A DNA stretch of 35,859 nucleotides. Source: JBBKWJ01 sp037968895. Lineage in GTDB: Bacteria; Actinomycetota; Acidimicrobiia; Acidimicrobiales; SZUA-35. Shown here piece after piece: positions 16,848 through 25,219 of the stretch. Position numbers and translations under genes: made by a program. The stretch is from contig JBBKWJ010000129.1 of assembly GCA_037968895.1 (NCBI GenBank), forward strand, positions 1 through 35,859. Direction: 5' to 3'. The notes beneath the pieces are model-generated. The model was given only the letters and a program-made list of their open reading frames with translations. It made no database searches and was not told the DNA's origin. Positions within the stretch are counted from its first letter, which is position 1. Each line of letters starts with the position of its first letter.

Positions 16848-17507
16848 TCACGGCGCTGATTCACTCAGGAGTCCGGCCAGAATGATCTCAACGATGCTGT
16901 CTGCTGTTTCTTTAGGTGATGCGCTGATTGTGTCGATCGCGCCAGTAGATGCGAACAGTCCGCCGAGGCCAGCCAAGACACGAGCCAAAGCGGCCGTGTC
17001 GACTTGCCCGATAGTGCCCTCGGTGACCGCAATCTCGAGCAAGCGATCGGTCATATCGATGAGGTAGCGCTCGTGTGCATCGTTGACCGCGAGAGCTCCA
17101 GGAACCGCCCTTAGATCCGCAGCGAACTTCGGTGTGGTCCGACTCACAGCCTCGTTTGCCGCCCGGAGGTACGCCCGGAGCGCATCGACCGCATTGTCAG
17201 CGGTGTGAATCGTTTCTGTTGCGGCTCTTCCGATCCGCCAGAGGTTTCGGTCAACGACAATCTCGACGAGTTCATCTCGGCTTGGAGCAATCTGATACAG
17301 CAGTCGTAGCGAGCAGCTCATCTCTGCGGCGATGGACGCCATCGTCAGGTGGGCGAAGCCAGCTTCAAAAAGATCACTCAAGTCGTCAAGCACCTGGCGC
17401 TGGCGCTCTGTCAGTTCGGCAGAGCGCTCGCGCGAGAGCACAGGCGTCGGCCGAGGCACCTGGTCGATGTAAGAACGGAGTGCCATATCGCGATCAAACT
17501 GCGACAT
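16848..17507 (-). CDS. TetR-family transcriptional regulator
   Basis: Repressor-like protein of 219 residues. An N-terminal helix-turn-helix region is visible around residues 35-75 (LFEAGFAHLTMASIAAEMSCSLRLLYQIAPSRDELVEIVVDRNL), followed by an all-helical ligand-binding domain. The ATG at 17507 is chosen over an in-frame TTG at 17522: the AtuA stop TGA is separated from this ATG by one base (TGAAATG), the classic arrangement for translational coupling. Its position inside the operon implies autoregulation by a pathway intermediate, probably an acyl-CoA or terpenoid compound; that is inference. No operator palindrome was identified. Confidence 0.85.
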   Translation of the reverse strand: MSQFDRDMALRSYIDQVPRPTPVLSRERSAELTERQRQVLDDLSDLFEAGFAHLTMASIAAEMSCSLRLLYQIAPSRDELVEIVVDRNLWRIGRAATETIHTADNAVDALRAYLRAANEAVSRTTPKFAADLRAVPGALAVNDAHERYLIDMTDRLLEIAVTEGTIGQVDTAALARVLAGLGGLFASTGAIDTISASPKETADSIVEIILAGLLSESAP

Positions 17508-17508
17508 T

Positions 17509-19275
17509 TCAGGATGGGCCAAGCAGCTGGGTTGGTAGTGGCACTACGCGGGAGCGGAGCCATTCACCAAGCGATTTGGCCTGTCCGTCCTGTCTTGTCG
17601 ACGCGGCAACCCCTTCTTGAAGCAGGTCATGAATGAGGAAATTGATTGACAAGATGTTTGGCAATGGATGGCGGTCGACTTGGAGGTCAGAAGACTCGGG
17701 CAAGAGCGCCTGAAGCCGTTCGACGGTGAGGTACTCATCGAGCCACTCGTATGCCTCCCTTGTCCGAGCAAAGACGCCGAGGTTGGCATTGCCACCCTTG
17801 TCGCCTGATCGAGCTCCAATCAGGGTGCCAAGCGGTGCGTCAACCGTCTGTCCCCAATTGAAACTGTCTGTGATGGGTTCCTTGATTTCAACTTTGTGGT
17901 CAGACGGTGGCGCGGCAGACTCGACAACGGTGGTGCCACCACCAAGAAGTGTCACGTATTGTGGCACTAGCGAGGCAGGCACCAATGCTGGTCGATACAC
18001 GCCGTACGCGCTGCCTCCTCGGGGTCCGCCTGATGTACCAAAAAAGCCAGGGATCGTCGACAGGGCCATCTCGACCATTGCATTCGCAACAGCTCGGCCG
18101 ACTTTACGTTCGTCCTTGTCCTTCAGCGTGATCCGCCATTGCGCCACAGCCTCTTCGTTGGACGCAGGATCGTCCTTGTCGGTACGAATCACCCTGCTCG
18201 AAACGCTGTCGTAGTCCGCGATCCCGTACGGATTGGCATCCCAGAATGCCGTCTCGACAAGGTCAGCTTTCGCCTCTATGTCGAGACCAACGAGAGCGAC
18301 ACCGAGGTCGATTCGATAGCCGCCAAGCTCGTTCATCGCCACCTTCAGGGTTGGAGGAGGCGGTTCGCCCTTCGTCCCAGAGACCCTCACCCGATCAGGG
18401 CCAACCTGCTCGAGTTCAATGGTGTCGAACCGGGAGTTGACGTCTGGCCCGAGATAGGACGGCGCGCCTATTTCGTAGAGCAGTTGCGAAGTCACTGTTC
18501 CAACTGAAACTTCGCCGCCCGTTCCGTCATGCTTACCGATGATCGATGAACCGTCAGCTGCAATCTCGGCGTAGGGGAACCCTGGGCGGCGAATATTCGG
18601 GACCTCAGTGAAGAACGAGTAGTTGCCCCCGGTTGCTTGCGTACCACATTCGATGATGTGGCCAGCGACGACAGCGCCGGCGAGCTGGTCCCAATTGTCT
18701 CGCTCCCAGCCGTGGTGCCAAGCCGCCGGCCCGCAGACCACCGCAGCATCGGTGACACGACCAGTCACGACGATGTCAGCACCTCGTTCTAAAGCGTCGA
18801 CAATGCCCCAACAGCCGAGGTATGCATTGGCGCTGATGAATCGAGCGTGGTCGCCAAGCGGTTCGCCGGTTTCAAAATGATCGAGGTTCACCCCTGCGAC
18901 GATGAGCTCGTCGAGACGGGGGAGGAGATCGTCGCCGGACACATATGCGATCTTGGGAGCGAGGCCAAGCTTGTCAGCCACCTCAGCGACAGCTTCGGCG
19001 CAGCTGTCTGGATCGAGTCCACCGGCATTTGTGACAACCTTGATGCCTTTGTCAAGACAGGTCCCCATGACCTGCTCCATCTGAGTGATGAAGGTCGAGG
19101 CGTATCCTCCGCGAGGACGCTTAGCCCTGGTGCGAGCGAGGATTAGCATGGTGAGTTCGGCTAGCCAGTCGCCAGTGAGCACATCGATCGGTCCGCCCTC
19201 GACCATCTCTTTAGCCGCTCCAATGCGGTCGCCATAGAAGCCAGAACAGTTCGCAATCCGAATTGGCTCGCTCAT
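17509..19275 (-). CDS. atuA: AtuA family protein (acyclic terpene utilization, DUF1446)
   Basis: Protein of 588 residues related to AtuA of the Pseudomonas citronellol/geraniol pathway. Characteristic stretches are RIANCSGFYGDRIGAAKEMV at the N-terminus, DVLTGDWLAELTMLIL, NAGGLDPDSCAEAVAEVA, GRVTDAAVVCGPAAWHHGW and the C-terminal GARSGDKGGNANLGVFAR. The biochemical role of AtuA is not settled; it has been proposed to act after carboxylation and hydration in releasing acetate. Its start overlaps the alpha carboxylase stop (ATGA, 19272-19275) and its stop abuts the TetR start, so it is inside a coupled operon. The symbol is by family resemblance only. Confidence 0.9.
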   Translation of the reverse strand: MSEPIRIANCSGFYGDRIGAAKEMVEGGPIDVLTGDWLAELTMLILARTRAKRPRGGYASTFITQMEQVMGTCLDKGIKVVTNAGGLDPDSCAEAVAEVADKLGLAPKIAYVSGDDLLPRLDELIVAGVNLDHFETGEPLGDHARFISANAYLGCWGIVDALERGADIVVTGRVTDAAVVCGPAAWHHGWERDNWDQLAGAVVAGHIIECGTQATGGNYSFFTEVPNIRRPGFPYAEIAADGSSIIGKHDGTGGEVSVGTVTSQLLYEIGAPSYLGPDVNSRFDTIELEQVGPDRVRVSGTKGEPPPPTLKVAMNELGGYRIDLGVALVGLDIEAKADLVETAFWDANPYGIADYDSVSSRVIRTDKDDPASNEEAVAQWRITLKDKDERKVGRAVANAMVEMALSTIPGFFGTSGGPRGGSAYGVYRPALVPASLVPQYVTLLGGGTTVVESAAPPSDHKVEIKEPITDSFNWGQTVDAPLGTLIGARSGDKGGNANLGVFARTREAYEWLDEYLTVERLQALLPESSDLQVDRHPLPNILSINFLIHDLLQEGVAASTRQDGQAKSLGEWLRSRVVPLPTQLLGPS

Positions 19276-21191
19276 TCGTTGTCATCCTCCAAGATCAGCA
19301 GGAGGGCGCCGTTGTCGACTTGTTCGCCAGCAGCGACCCTCACCTCGGCAACCACGCCGTCGGCCTGGGCGTTCATATGATGCTCCATCTTCATTGCTTC
19401 AAGAATGACGAGCGTCTGCCCAGCAGTGACCTTGTCACCAACGGCAACTCTCACATCGAGAACGACGCCAGGCATTGGGGCGATGAACCCGCCGTCAACG
19501 GCTGTCGTTCCAGGAATAGTGAAACGGGGGAGCACCTCGAGAGCGACCGTGCCAGCGGGGAGTTGCACATACAGGGCGTCACCCACTTGCACGACACCGG
19601 CGTAAAGTCGGCGCCCGTCGATAACCAGATCGATGTAGTCATCCGACGCACCAAATACCCTTGCCGAACTCGACCCGTCGACGACAAACGATCCGTCGCG
19701 TTGCGATTGGTAACTCACGTCAATCTCGTCCGTGGTTCCGACGAGCCTGAATCGAACCAACTGCGGCGGCGTTCGGGCGTTACGCCAACCTGAGCGAAGT
19801 GGTCGAAGGACCTTGGCCCGTCGCTGGTTGGCCGACTGAATCCACATCGCTCCAATCCTGGCTGCCCATTCGAGATCGATAGCTGGGACGGCTGGTGCGT
19901 GACGCTCAATGAAGTCGGTCGTGGTGTCGCCCGCGAGGAATGCTTCGTGACGAAGCGTCGCCGCCAGGAAACTTCGGTTGGTCGTGACGCCGCCAAGTTG
20001 CATGCGTTCGAGAGCGAGTGCCAGGCGTTGCGCGGCCTCGGCTCGCGTTGGTGCGGTGGCGATGATCTTCGCCAGCATTGGATCAAAATTGACCGAAACG
20101 ATAGAGCCCTCGATGACGCCAGACTCCCAACGAACTTCCGGTTGTTCACTCAGACGCAATACGTCGAGCGTGCCAATCGCTGGAAGGAAATTGTTGGCCG
20201 GGTCTTCGGCGTATAGGCGGGCCTCAATCGAGTGGCCCGTCACCACAATGTCGGCCTGCGACACACTGAGTGGCTGGCCGAGGGCGACACGAATCTGTTC
20301 ACGGACAAGATCGACCCCGGTGACCTCTTCGGTGACAGGGTGTTCCACTTGGAGGCGGGTGTTGACCTCAAGGAAAAAGAAATCGCTCGTCGCGTCGTCA
20401 ACAAGGAATTCAACAGTGCCAGCCGAGCTGTATTCAATCGCGGATGCCAACCTCAGAGCCGCGTCGCCCATCGCCGCTCGCTGGTATTCGTTGATGACAG
20501 GTGACGGTGCCTCTTCGATGATCTTCTGATGGCGACGCTGGATCGAACACTCTCGCTCACCAAGGTGCACGAGGTTCCCGTGGTTGTCGCCAAGGATCTG
20601 GATCTCGATGTGTCGTGATCGTGGAATGTAGCGCTCGAGGAAGACACGCTCGTCGCCAAAGCCGTTGAGCGCCTCGCGCTTAGCTGCGGCGACTGATTTG
20701 TCGAGATCGGCGGCTGTCATCACAACCCGCATTCCCTTGCCGCCACCACCAGCTGCGGCCTTCACCAGCAACGGATAGCCAACTTCATCAGCACCTGATT
20801 CGTCCAGGGCCGACGGCAAAATTGGCACGCCTGCGGCCACCGCAGCGTCCTTCGCCCTGATCTTGTCACCCATAGTGGCGATGACCTCAGGGCTTGGCCC
20901 AGCCCACGCGATTCCTGACGCGGTGACGGCGGCCGCAAAGTCGGCGTTTTCCGACAGAAACCCGTAGCCGGGATGCAGAATTGTGGCACCGGTGAGCTTG
21001 GCGGCGGCGATGATTGCATCACCATCGAGATAGCTCGTCTCGAGGAAGACTGCCTCATCGGCATCAGTCACAAACGGGGCATTGGTATCAGGCTCGGTGT
21101 AGACAGCGATGCAGCGAAGACCCATGCCTCGGGCCGTGCGAAAGACACGGCGGGCGATCTCGCCCCGATTAGCAACAAGAATCGAACTCAT
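19272..21191 (-). CDS. Acyl-CoA carboxylase alpha subunit (biotin carboxylase + BCCP), MCC/GCC-like
   Basis: Biotin-dependent carboxylase alpha chain of 639 residues. An N-terminal biotin carboxylase domain (ILVANRGEIARRVFRTARGMG), ATP-grasp loop AAAGGGGKGMR, and a C-terminal biotinyl domain with the biotin lysine K601 in EAMKMEHHM are visible, with a BT-like linker between. This length fits methylcrotonyl-, geranyl- or propionyl-type alpha subunits. It overlaps the beta subunit (21188-21191) and AtuA by 4 bp (ATGA). In the terpene pathway the equivalent is AtuF. A sequence resembling a dispersed genomic repeat (19790-19810) falls just before the conserved SGWRN segment in the linker region. 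Confidence 0.94.
   Translation of the reverse strand: MSSILVANRGEIARRVFRTARGMGLRCIAVYTEPDTNAPFVTDADEAVFLETSYLDGDAIIAAAKLTGATILHPGYGFLSENADFAAAVTASGIAWAGPSPEVIATMGDKIRAKDAAVAAGVPILPSALDESGADEVGYPLLVKAAAGGGGKGMRVVMTAADLDKSVAAAKREALNGFGDERVFLERYIPRSRHIEIQILGDNHGNLVHLGERECSIQRRHQKIIEEAPSPVINEYQRAAMGDAALRLASAIEYSSAGTVEFLVDDATSDFFFLEVNTRLQVEHPVTEEVTGVDLVREQIRVALGQPLSVSQADIVVTGHSIEARLYAEDPANNFLPAIGTLDVLRLSEQPEVRWESGVIEGSIVSVNFDPMLAKIIATAPTRAEAAQRLALALERMQLGGVTTNRSFLAATLRHEAFLAGDTTTDFIERHAPAVPAIDLEWAARIGAMWIQSANQRRAKVLRPLRSGWRNARTPPQLVRFRLVGTTDEIDVSYQSQRDGSFVVDGSSSARVFGASDDYIDLVIDGRRLYAGVVQVGDALYVQLPAGTVALEVLPRFTIPGTTAVDGGFIAPMPGVVLDVRVAVGDKVTAGQTLVILEAMKMEHHMNAQADGVVAEVRVAAGEQVDNGALLLILEDDNE
19790..19810. 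repeat. Sequence resembling a dispersed CTTCGAC..GCTCAGG-type repeat
   Basis: The minus strand reads CCTTCGACCACTTCGCTCAGG, resembling the short imperfect palindromes of the form CCTTCGAC-N-GCTCAGG that recur in many high-GC genomes. Here it is read in frame as LRPLRSG within the alpha carboxylase, immediately before the conserved GWRN. Only one copy lies in this window, so it may be coincidence. Confidence 0.25.
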
Positions 21192-22843
21192 AGTCTGAAC
21201 ACTCCATACCCAGCGGCGCCTTCGATGGCACGGTTTCGCACAACAGACAGACAGATTCCAAGCACATCGCGGGTGTCTCGGGGGTCAATGATTCCATCAT
21301 CACTAATGGCGCCAGTCGCCGCTAGGGCGAGCGATCCCTTCTCTTGAATTGCCTCAACCATGGCGACGAGTTCGGCGTCTTCCGCCTCGTCGAACTCGAG
21401 ACCCTTCCGTGCCGCTTGACCTCGTCGCACCTCAGACATCACCCCCGCTATCTGCTTTGGCCCCATCACCGCAATCTTGGCGGTTGGCCAGAGAAACGTG
21501 AATCGATTCCCGAACGCCCGGCCACTCATCCCGTACGTGCCGGCGCCATAAGAGGAGCCGATGATTACCGTCAGATGGGGCACAGTCGAGTTTGACATTG
21601 CGTTGATGAGTTGCGAGCCTTTCTTGATAATGCCGTCGCGCTCAAAGTCTTTGCCGACCATGAAGCCAGTGATGTTCTGGAGGAACAGCAGCGGTACATC
21701 GATCTGATTGCAGAGTTGGATGAAGTGAGCGGCCTTTTGAGCGGAATCAGGATAGATGACCCCGTTGTTGCCGAGTACTCCGACTGGGTAACCGTGGATC
21801 GACGCCCAACCGCAGATCATCGACGAGCCATAGCGGGGTTTGAACTCCTCAAACCGTGATCCGTCGACGACTCGCGCAATGACGTCACGAACATCGACCG
21901 GTGTCCGCAGGTCGCGACTGACAATGCCAAGCAGCTCTTCTGGATCTGAGACCGGCTCTTCGATGTCGAAGCGTGGCTCGGCGTCGTCCTTCGTCCAGTT
22001 GAGGTGTGAGACCACCTCACGGCACATTCGAAGTGCGTCCATTTCGTCCTCAGCGAGATACTCGCCGAGTCCAGAAACCTCCGCATGCATCTCAGCCCCA
22101 CCGAGCGTTTCGTCGTCTGAGATCTCGCCTGTTGCCATCTTGACGAGTGGGGGACCGGCAAGGAATACCTTTGACTGCTCCTTGATGACGATGTTGTAAT
22201 CGCTGAGACCCGGTTGGTATGCGCCGCCCGCTGTCGAGTTGCCGAACACAACGCAGACAGTGGGGATTCGAAGCTTTGAGAGCTCGATCAGCTCGTAGAA
22301 GAAGCGCCCGGTCTGGGCAAAGTGGTCGACCTGCATGCCGCCGGGGACGCGCTCAGTGTCACCACCGCCTGGTTTGATCCGAAGGTCGCCGCCAGCCGAC
22401 TCGACGAAACTGACGTAGGGAATACGATTGTCACGAGCGATCTCAATTGCGCGCATCCACTTCTTGCTGGCATAGGGCGTGAGTGCACCAGCAAGCACGG
22501 TTGGATCGTTGCCCATGATGACACACTCGGTGCCGGCGATGATCCCGATGCCGGCAACCATGCCGCCGCCGATGGTGTAGTCGGAGTTGTATGCCGCCAG
22601 GGGGCTGATCTCGAGGAATGGTGTATCGGGGTCGAGCACATTCTGAATGCGTTCTCGTATTGGCATCTTGCCTCGCGACCGGAGACGATCAAGCGCTTTC
22701 TGTCCGCCCCCGGCGTTTGCGTCGTCAAGCAATCCGTCGATGACAGCGAGCTGCTCCAACATGTCGTCGCGGTTTGCAACGAAACGGTCAGACCCCGTAT
22801 CGAGGGCAGAGCGGAGTGCCGGTGCGAGAAGCGTTCGATTCAT
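21188..22843 (-). CDS. Acyl-CoA carboxylase beta subunit (carboxyltransferase), MCC/GCC-like
   Basis: Carboxyltransferase of 551 residues that transfers CO2 from biotin to an acyl-CoA. Both crotonase-fold halves are present: an N-terminal half with STAGGAYQPGLSDYN, and a C-terminal half with FLQNITGFMVGKDFERDGI and GSSYGAGTYGMSGRAFGNRF. These motifs place it with methylcrotonyl- and geranyl-CoA carboxylases rather than propionyl-CoA carboxylase. With the AtuA neighbour, a terpenoid or branched substrate is favoured (AtuC equivalent). It is the promoter-proximal gene of the five-gene operon. The ATG at 22843 has TAGCGT ending exactly 7 nt upstream and no ribosome site, so transcription is probably leaderless. 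Confidence 0.94.
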   Translation of the reverse strand: MNRTLLAPALRSALDTGSDRFVANRDDMLEQLAVIDGLLDDANAGGGQKALDRLRSRGKMPIRERIQNVLDPDTPFLEISPLAAYNSDYTIGGGMVAGIGIIAGTECVIMGNDPTVLAGALTPYASKKWMRAIEIARDNRIPYVSFVESAGGDLRIKPGGGDTERVPGGMQVDHFAQTGRFFYELIELSKLRIPTVCVVFGNSTAGGAYQPGLSDYNIVIKEQSKVFLAGPPLVKMATGEISDDETLGGAEMHAEVSGLGEYLAEDEMDALRMCREVVSHLNWTKDDAEPRFDIEEPVSDPEELLGIVSRDLRTPVDVRDVIARVVDGSRFEEFKPRYGSSMICGWASIHGYPVGVLGNNGVIYPDSAQKAAHFIQLCNQIDVPLLFLQNITGFMVGKDFERDGIIKKGSQLINAMSNSTVPHLTVIIGSSYGAGTYGMSGRAFGNRFTFLWPTAKIAVMGPKQIAGVMSEVRRGQAARKGLEFDEAEDAELVAMVEAIQEKGSLALAATGAISDDGIIDPRDTRDVLGICLSVVRNRAIEGAAGYGVFRL

Positions 22844-22849
22844 GGCCGA

Positions 22850-22855
22850 ACGCTA
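22850..22855 (-). promoter_or_regulatory. Predicted -10 element (TAGCGT) of the carboxylase/atuA operon
   Basis: Minus-strand TAGCGT, six bases (tcggcc), then the ATG at 22843. The position matches the leaderless pattern of other genes here. It lies in the 90-bp divergent gap to the EamA gene, where a TetR operator could also sit, but no convincing palindrome was recognised. Confidence 0.55.
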
Positions 22856-22933
22856 GGGCGGTAATCTCAGGCTGTCAAAGTTACCGCTTGGACTGTTCTT
22901 GCCGACAGCGGAGAAGTCGGCCACACTCCTGCG

Positions 22934-23758
22934 GTGGCACTTACGCTCGGTCTGTTGGCCGCTCTCACCATCGGCCTATCTGATCTGTTTGGCCGCAAGA
23001 TCGTAGCTGTGTCTGGGCCACTTACGGCTGCGGCGAACATGCAGATCTTTGCGGCGCTGACCGTGGTCATAATCGCAGTGGTTGATCGAAGTGAGTTTGT
23101 GGCACGGGCCTTTATCTTCGGAGGGCTTTCAGGTCTCGGCATGGGGGCCGGTCTCGGGCTCTATTACACCGGCTTGCAGCGATCGACCTCAACCATCGTG
23201 TCTCCTTTGGTTGCGACTCTGTCGGCGCTTATTCCGTTCTCGTACGCCGCGTTGCGCGGCACGGCAGTCACGACTCTCGCCATCCTTGGTGCCGGGCTGG
23301 CGGTAGTTGGTTTGATATTCATCACCAGCGGTGCGATCTCGCCCGAGCGATTGAAGGCTGGCGTGAAGTGGGGCCTGCTCGCCGGCGTCGCCTACGGATG
23401 GGCTGGTATCGCCTATATCGAGGCATCCAACGACGACGGCTGGTGGCCTGGCGTCGGCCAGCGAGGGACGGCGTTCGTGCTGCTCGCAATCGCCGCCTAC
23501 TTCGCAAAGGCGCGGGTCATCGCTCCCGTCGGGCAACGGTTGAATGCCGTCGCGGCAGGAACGATCACCGGAGTGACGTCGGTTGCGTATCTGGCTTCAT
23601 TGACCTTGAATCAAACGATTGGCGTCGTGACGCTTGCGACGTTCCCGGCGTTCAGCGTTGTGGTCGGCAAAGTGTTTTTCAACGACGCAGTGCAACGATC
23701 GCAGATCGTCGGCATTTGCCTCGTTATCGCCGGTGTCGCCGCCGTCGCTGTCGGCTAG
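22934..23758 (+). CDS. EamA/DMT-superfamily transporter
   Basis: Ten-helix membrane protein of 274 residues formed by two EamA repeats. Hydrophobic segments alternate along the whole chain, with LGLYYTGLQRSTSTIVSPLVATLSALIPFSYA in the first repeat and SVAYLASLTLNQTIGVVTLATFPAFSVVVGKVFF in the second, the usual end-of-repeat signatures. Relatives export amino acids or other metabolites; the substrate is unknown. The GTG at 22934 lacks a ribosome site; TTGCCG, 17 bases and CACACT ending 7 nt upstream form a weak promoter candidate. It is divergent from the carboxylase operon and its stop overlaps the nitroreductase stop by 4 bp (CTAG). Confidence 0.88.
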   Translation: MALTLGLLAALTIGLSDLFGRKIVAVSGPLTAAANMQIFAALTVVIIAVVDRSEFVARAFIFGGLSGLGMGAGLGLYYTGLQRSTSTIVSPLVATLSALIPFSYAALRGTAVTTLAILGAGLAVVGLIFITSGAISPERLKAGVKWGLLAGVAYGWAGIAYIEASNDDGWWPGVGQRGTAFVLLAIAAYFAKARVIAPVGQRLNAVAAGTITGVTSVAYLASLTLNQTIGVVTLATFPAFSVVVGKVFFNDAVQRSQIVGICLVIAGVAAVAVG

Positions 23759-24426
23759 CGCCCGTTTTGGGGGTGCCACGGAGATCCGAACGTGTCGTTG
23801 AATGCGAGATCAGATGGTGGTTTGCGCGTGATTGGTCCATGTCCCTTGCCGACGGGATAACCGATTGGGACAAGGGCCGCGGTGAACCACGGCGCCGGAA
23901 TCTCGAGCAGCTCGAGAACCTCAGATTCGCGAAGGCAATGCAGCGTGGTGAGCGTGCAGCCGAGGCCTTCCTCGACACACGCCAGCATTGCGTTCTGCAC
24001 TGCGGGATAGACCGAGCCACCGCCAACGACGCTTACCCTGTCGAGCTTGGCGTCGGTTACGGCCATGAACTTGGGGTTGGCACAAAACACCAAAATTGCG
24101 GGCGCCTCATGTAGGTGTTCTGCAAGGTAGTCTCCAGCCGCTGCGACCCGACCCCACTGCGCGGCCTCATCGGTTGGACCCGCGTTTTTCCGTTCGATAA
24201 ATCCCTTTGAGTATTTCTGCCACTCGGGAAGATAAACATCTTGAAGCCCCTTCTTCTTCGCCGGGTCCCGAACGACGATGACCCTCCAAGGCTGTTGGTT
24301 ACCGCCGCTCGGCGCCCAACATGCAGCTTGCAGCACACGCTCCAGAACGTCTTCGGGAATAGGGTCGGGCCGCAAGCGGCGTACCGCTCGAAGCGTGCTC
24401 ATGGTTTCGTACAGCGGACCGGACAT
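23755..24426 (-). CDS. Nitroreductase family protein
   Basis: FMN-dependent nitroreductase-fold protein of 223 residues. The N-terminal flavin motif is RAVRRLRPDPIPEDVLERVLQAACWAPSGGNQQPW (about 13-47) and the C-terminal half has SVYPAVQNAMLACVEEGLG, the conserved helix near FMN, then a PIGYPVGK strand. Such enzymes use NAD(P)H to reduce nitro groups, quinones or enones. The ATG at 24426 has TAGGAG 4 bases upstream. It sits 7 bp after the ABC permease gene and is the last gene of the nine-gene same-strand run. Confidence 0.9.
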   Translation of the reverse strand: MSGPLYETMSTLRAVRRLRPDPIPEDVLERVLQAACWAPSGGNQQPWRVIVVRDPAKKKGLQDVYLPEWQKYSKGFIERKNAGPTDEAAQWGRVAAAGDYLAEHLHEAPAILVFCANPKFMAVTDAKLDRVSVVGGGSVYPAVQNAMLACVEEGLGCTLTTLHCLRESEVLELLEIPAPWFTAALVPIGYPVGKGHGPITRKPPSDLAFNDTFGSPWHPQNGR

Positions 24427-24433
24427 TGGGCTC

Positions 24434-25219
24434 CTACTTGCTTGTGGCGCTAGCGAATTTGCGTATGGCGAGGAACGCGAAGATCACGCTGATTCCGGCA
24501 GCCCAGGCCAGCGAGATCCATACTCCGTTCTCGACCGGCTTGCCGTTGTAGAGCGCTCGCGCTGCATTAGTGACGATCGTGAACGGATTCGCTTCGGCAA
24601 TCGCCTTTAGCCAACTGGGCATGCTGTCCGTCGGCACAAATGCCGAGGACACGAACGTCATCGGGAACATCCAAATGAATCCCGCCGAGTTTGCGGCCTC
24701 GGGGCTGCTCACGGAGAGGCCAATGAGCGCCTGGATCCAGCTAAATGCGTAGCTGAACGACAGCAGTAGCAGGCAAGCAAGTAGACCGTTGACAATGCCG
24801 CCGCTAAACCGGAAGCCGATTAGGAAGCCAACGCCGAGCATCACGGAGAATGTAAAAAGGTTCCTGATGAAGTCAGAGACGGTTCGACCAATAAGCACGG
24901 CCGATTGAGAGATCGGGAGGGTGCGAAGTCGGTCGATGAAGCCTTTCTGTAGATCTGTTGCGAGGCCAAGACTGGTGAAAGACGAGCCGAACACGACGGT
25001 CTGGGCGAAGACACCAGGTAGTAGGTATTGGGTATAGGAGTCGTACCCGTCAGTCCGGATAGCGCCGCCGAAGACGTAATTGAAGAGGAGCACGAACATG
25101 ATGGGCTGCACAGTGGCAAACATCAGGAGGTCGGCGTTACGGGGGACCGTCCTGAGGTGTCGGCCAGCTTCGATAAGTGAGTCTCTGGCCGACCACTTGA
25201 GGCCCTGAGCGGCGGTCAT
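24434..25219 (-). CDS. ABC-2 type transporter permease (DrrB-like)
   Basis: Integral membrane subunit of a multidrug/lipid exporter, 261 residues with about six hydrophobic segments. The N-terminal amphipathic stretch RTVPRNADLLMFATVQPIMFVLLFNYVFGGAI and the later PMTFVSSAFVPTDSMPSWLKAIAEANPFT are hallmarks of DrrB/ABC-2 exporters. Its start overlaps the ATPase stop by 4 bp (ATGA, 25216-25219), so the pair form one exporter. Substrate unknown; relatives confer resistance to anthracyclines or export glycolipids. Confidence 0.92.
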   Translation of the reverse strand: MTAAQGLKWSARDSLIEAGRHLRTVPRNADLLMFATVQPIMFVLLFNYVFGGAIRTDGYDSYTQYLLPGVFAQTVVFGSSFTSLGLATDLQKGFIDRLRTLPISQSAVLIGRTVSDFIRNLFTFSVMLGVGFLIGFRFSGGIVNGLLACLLLLSFSYAFSWIQALIGLSVSSPEAANSAGFIWMFPMTFVSSAFVPTDSMPSWLKAIAEANPFTIVTNAARALYNGKPVENGVWISLAWAAGISVIFAFLAIRKFASATSK

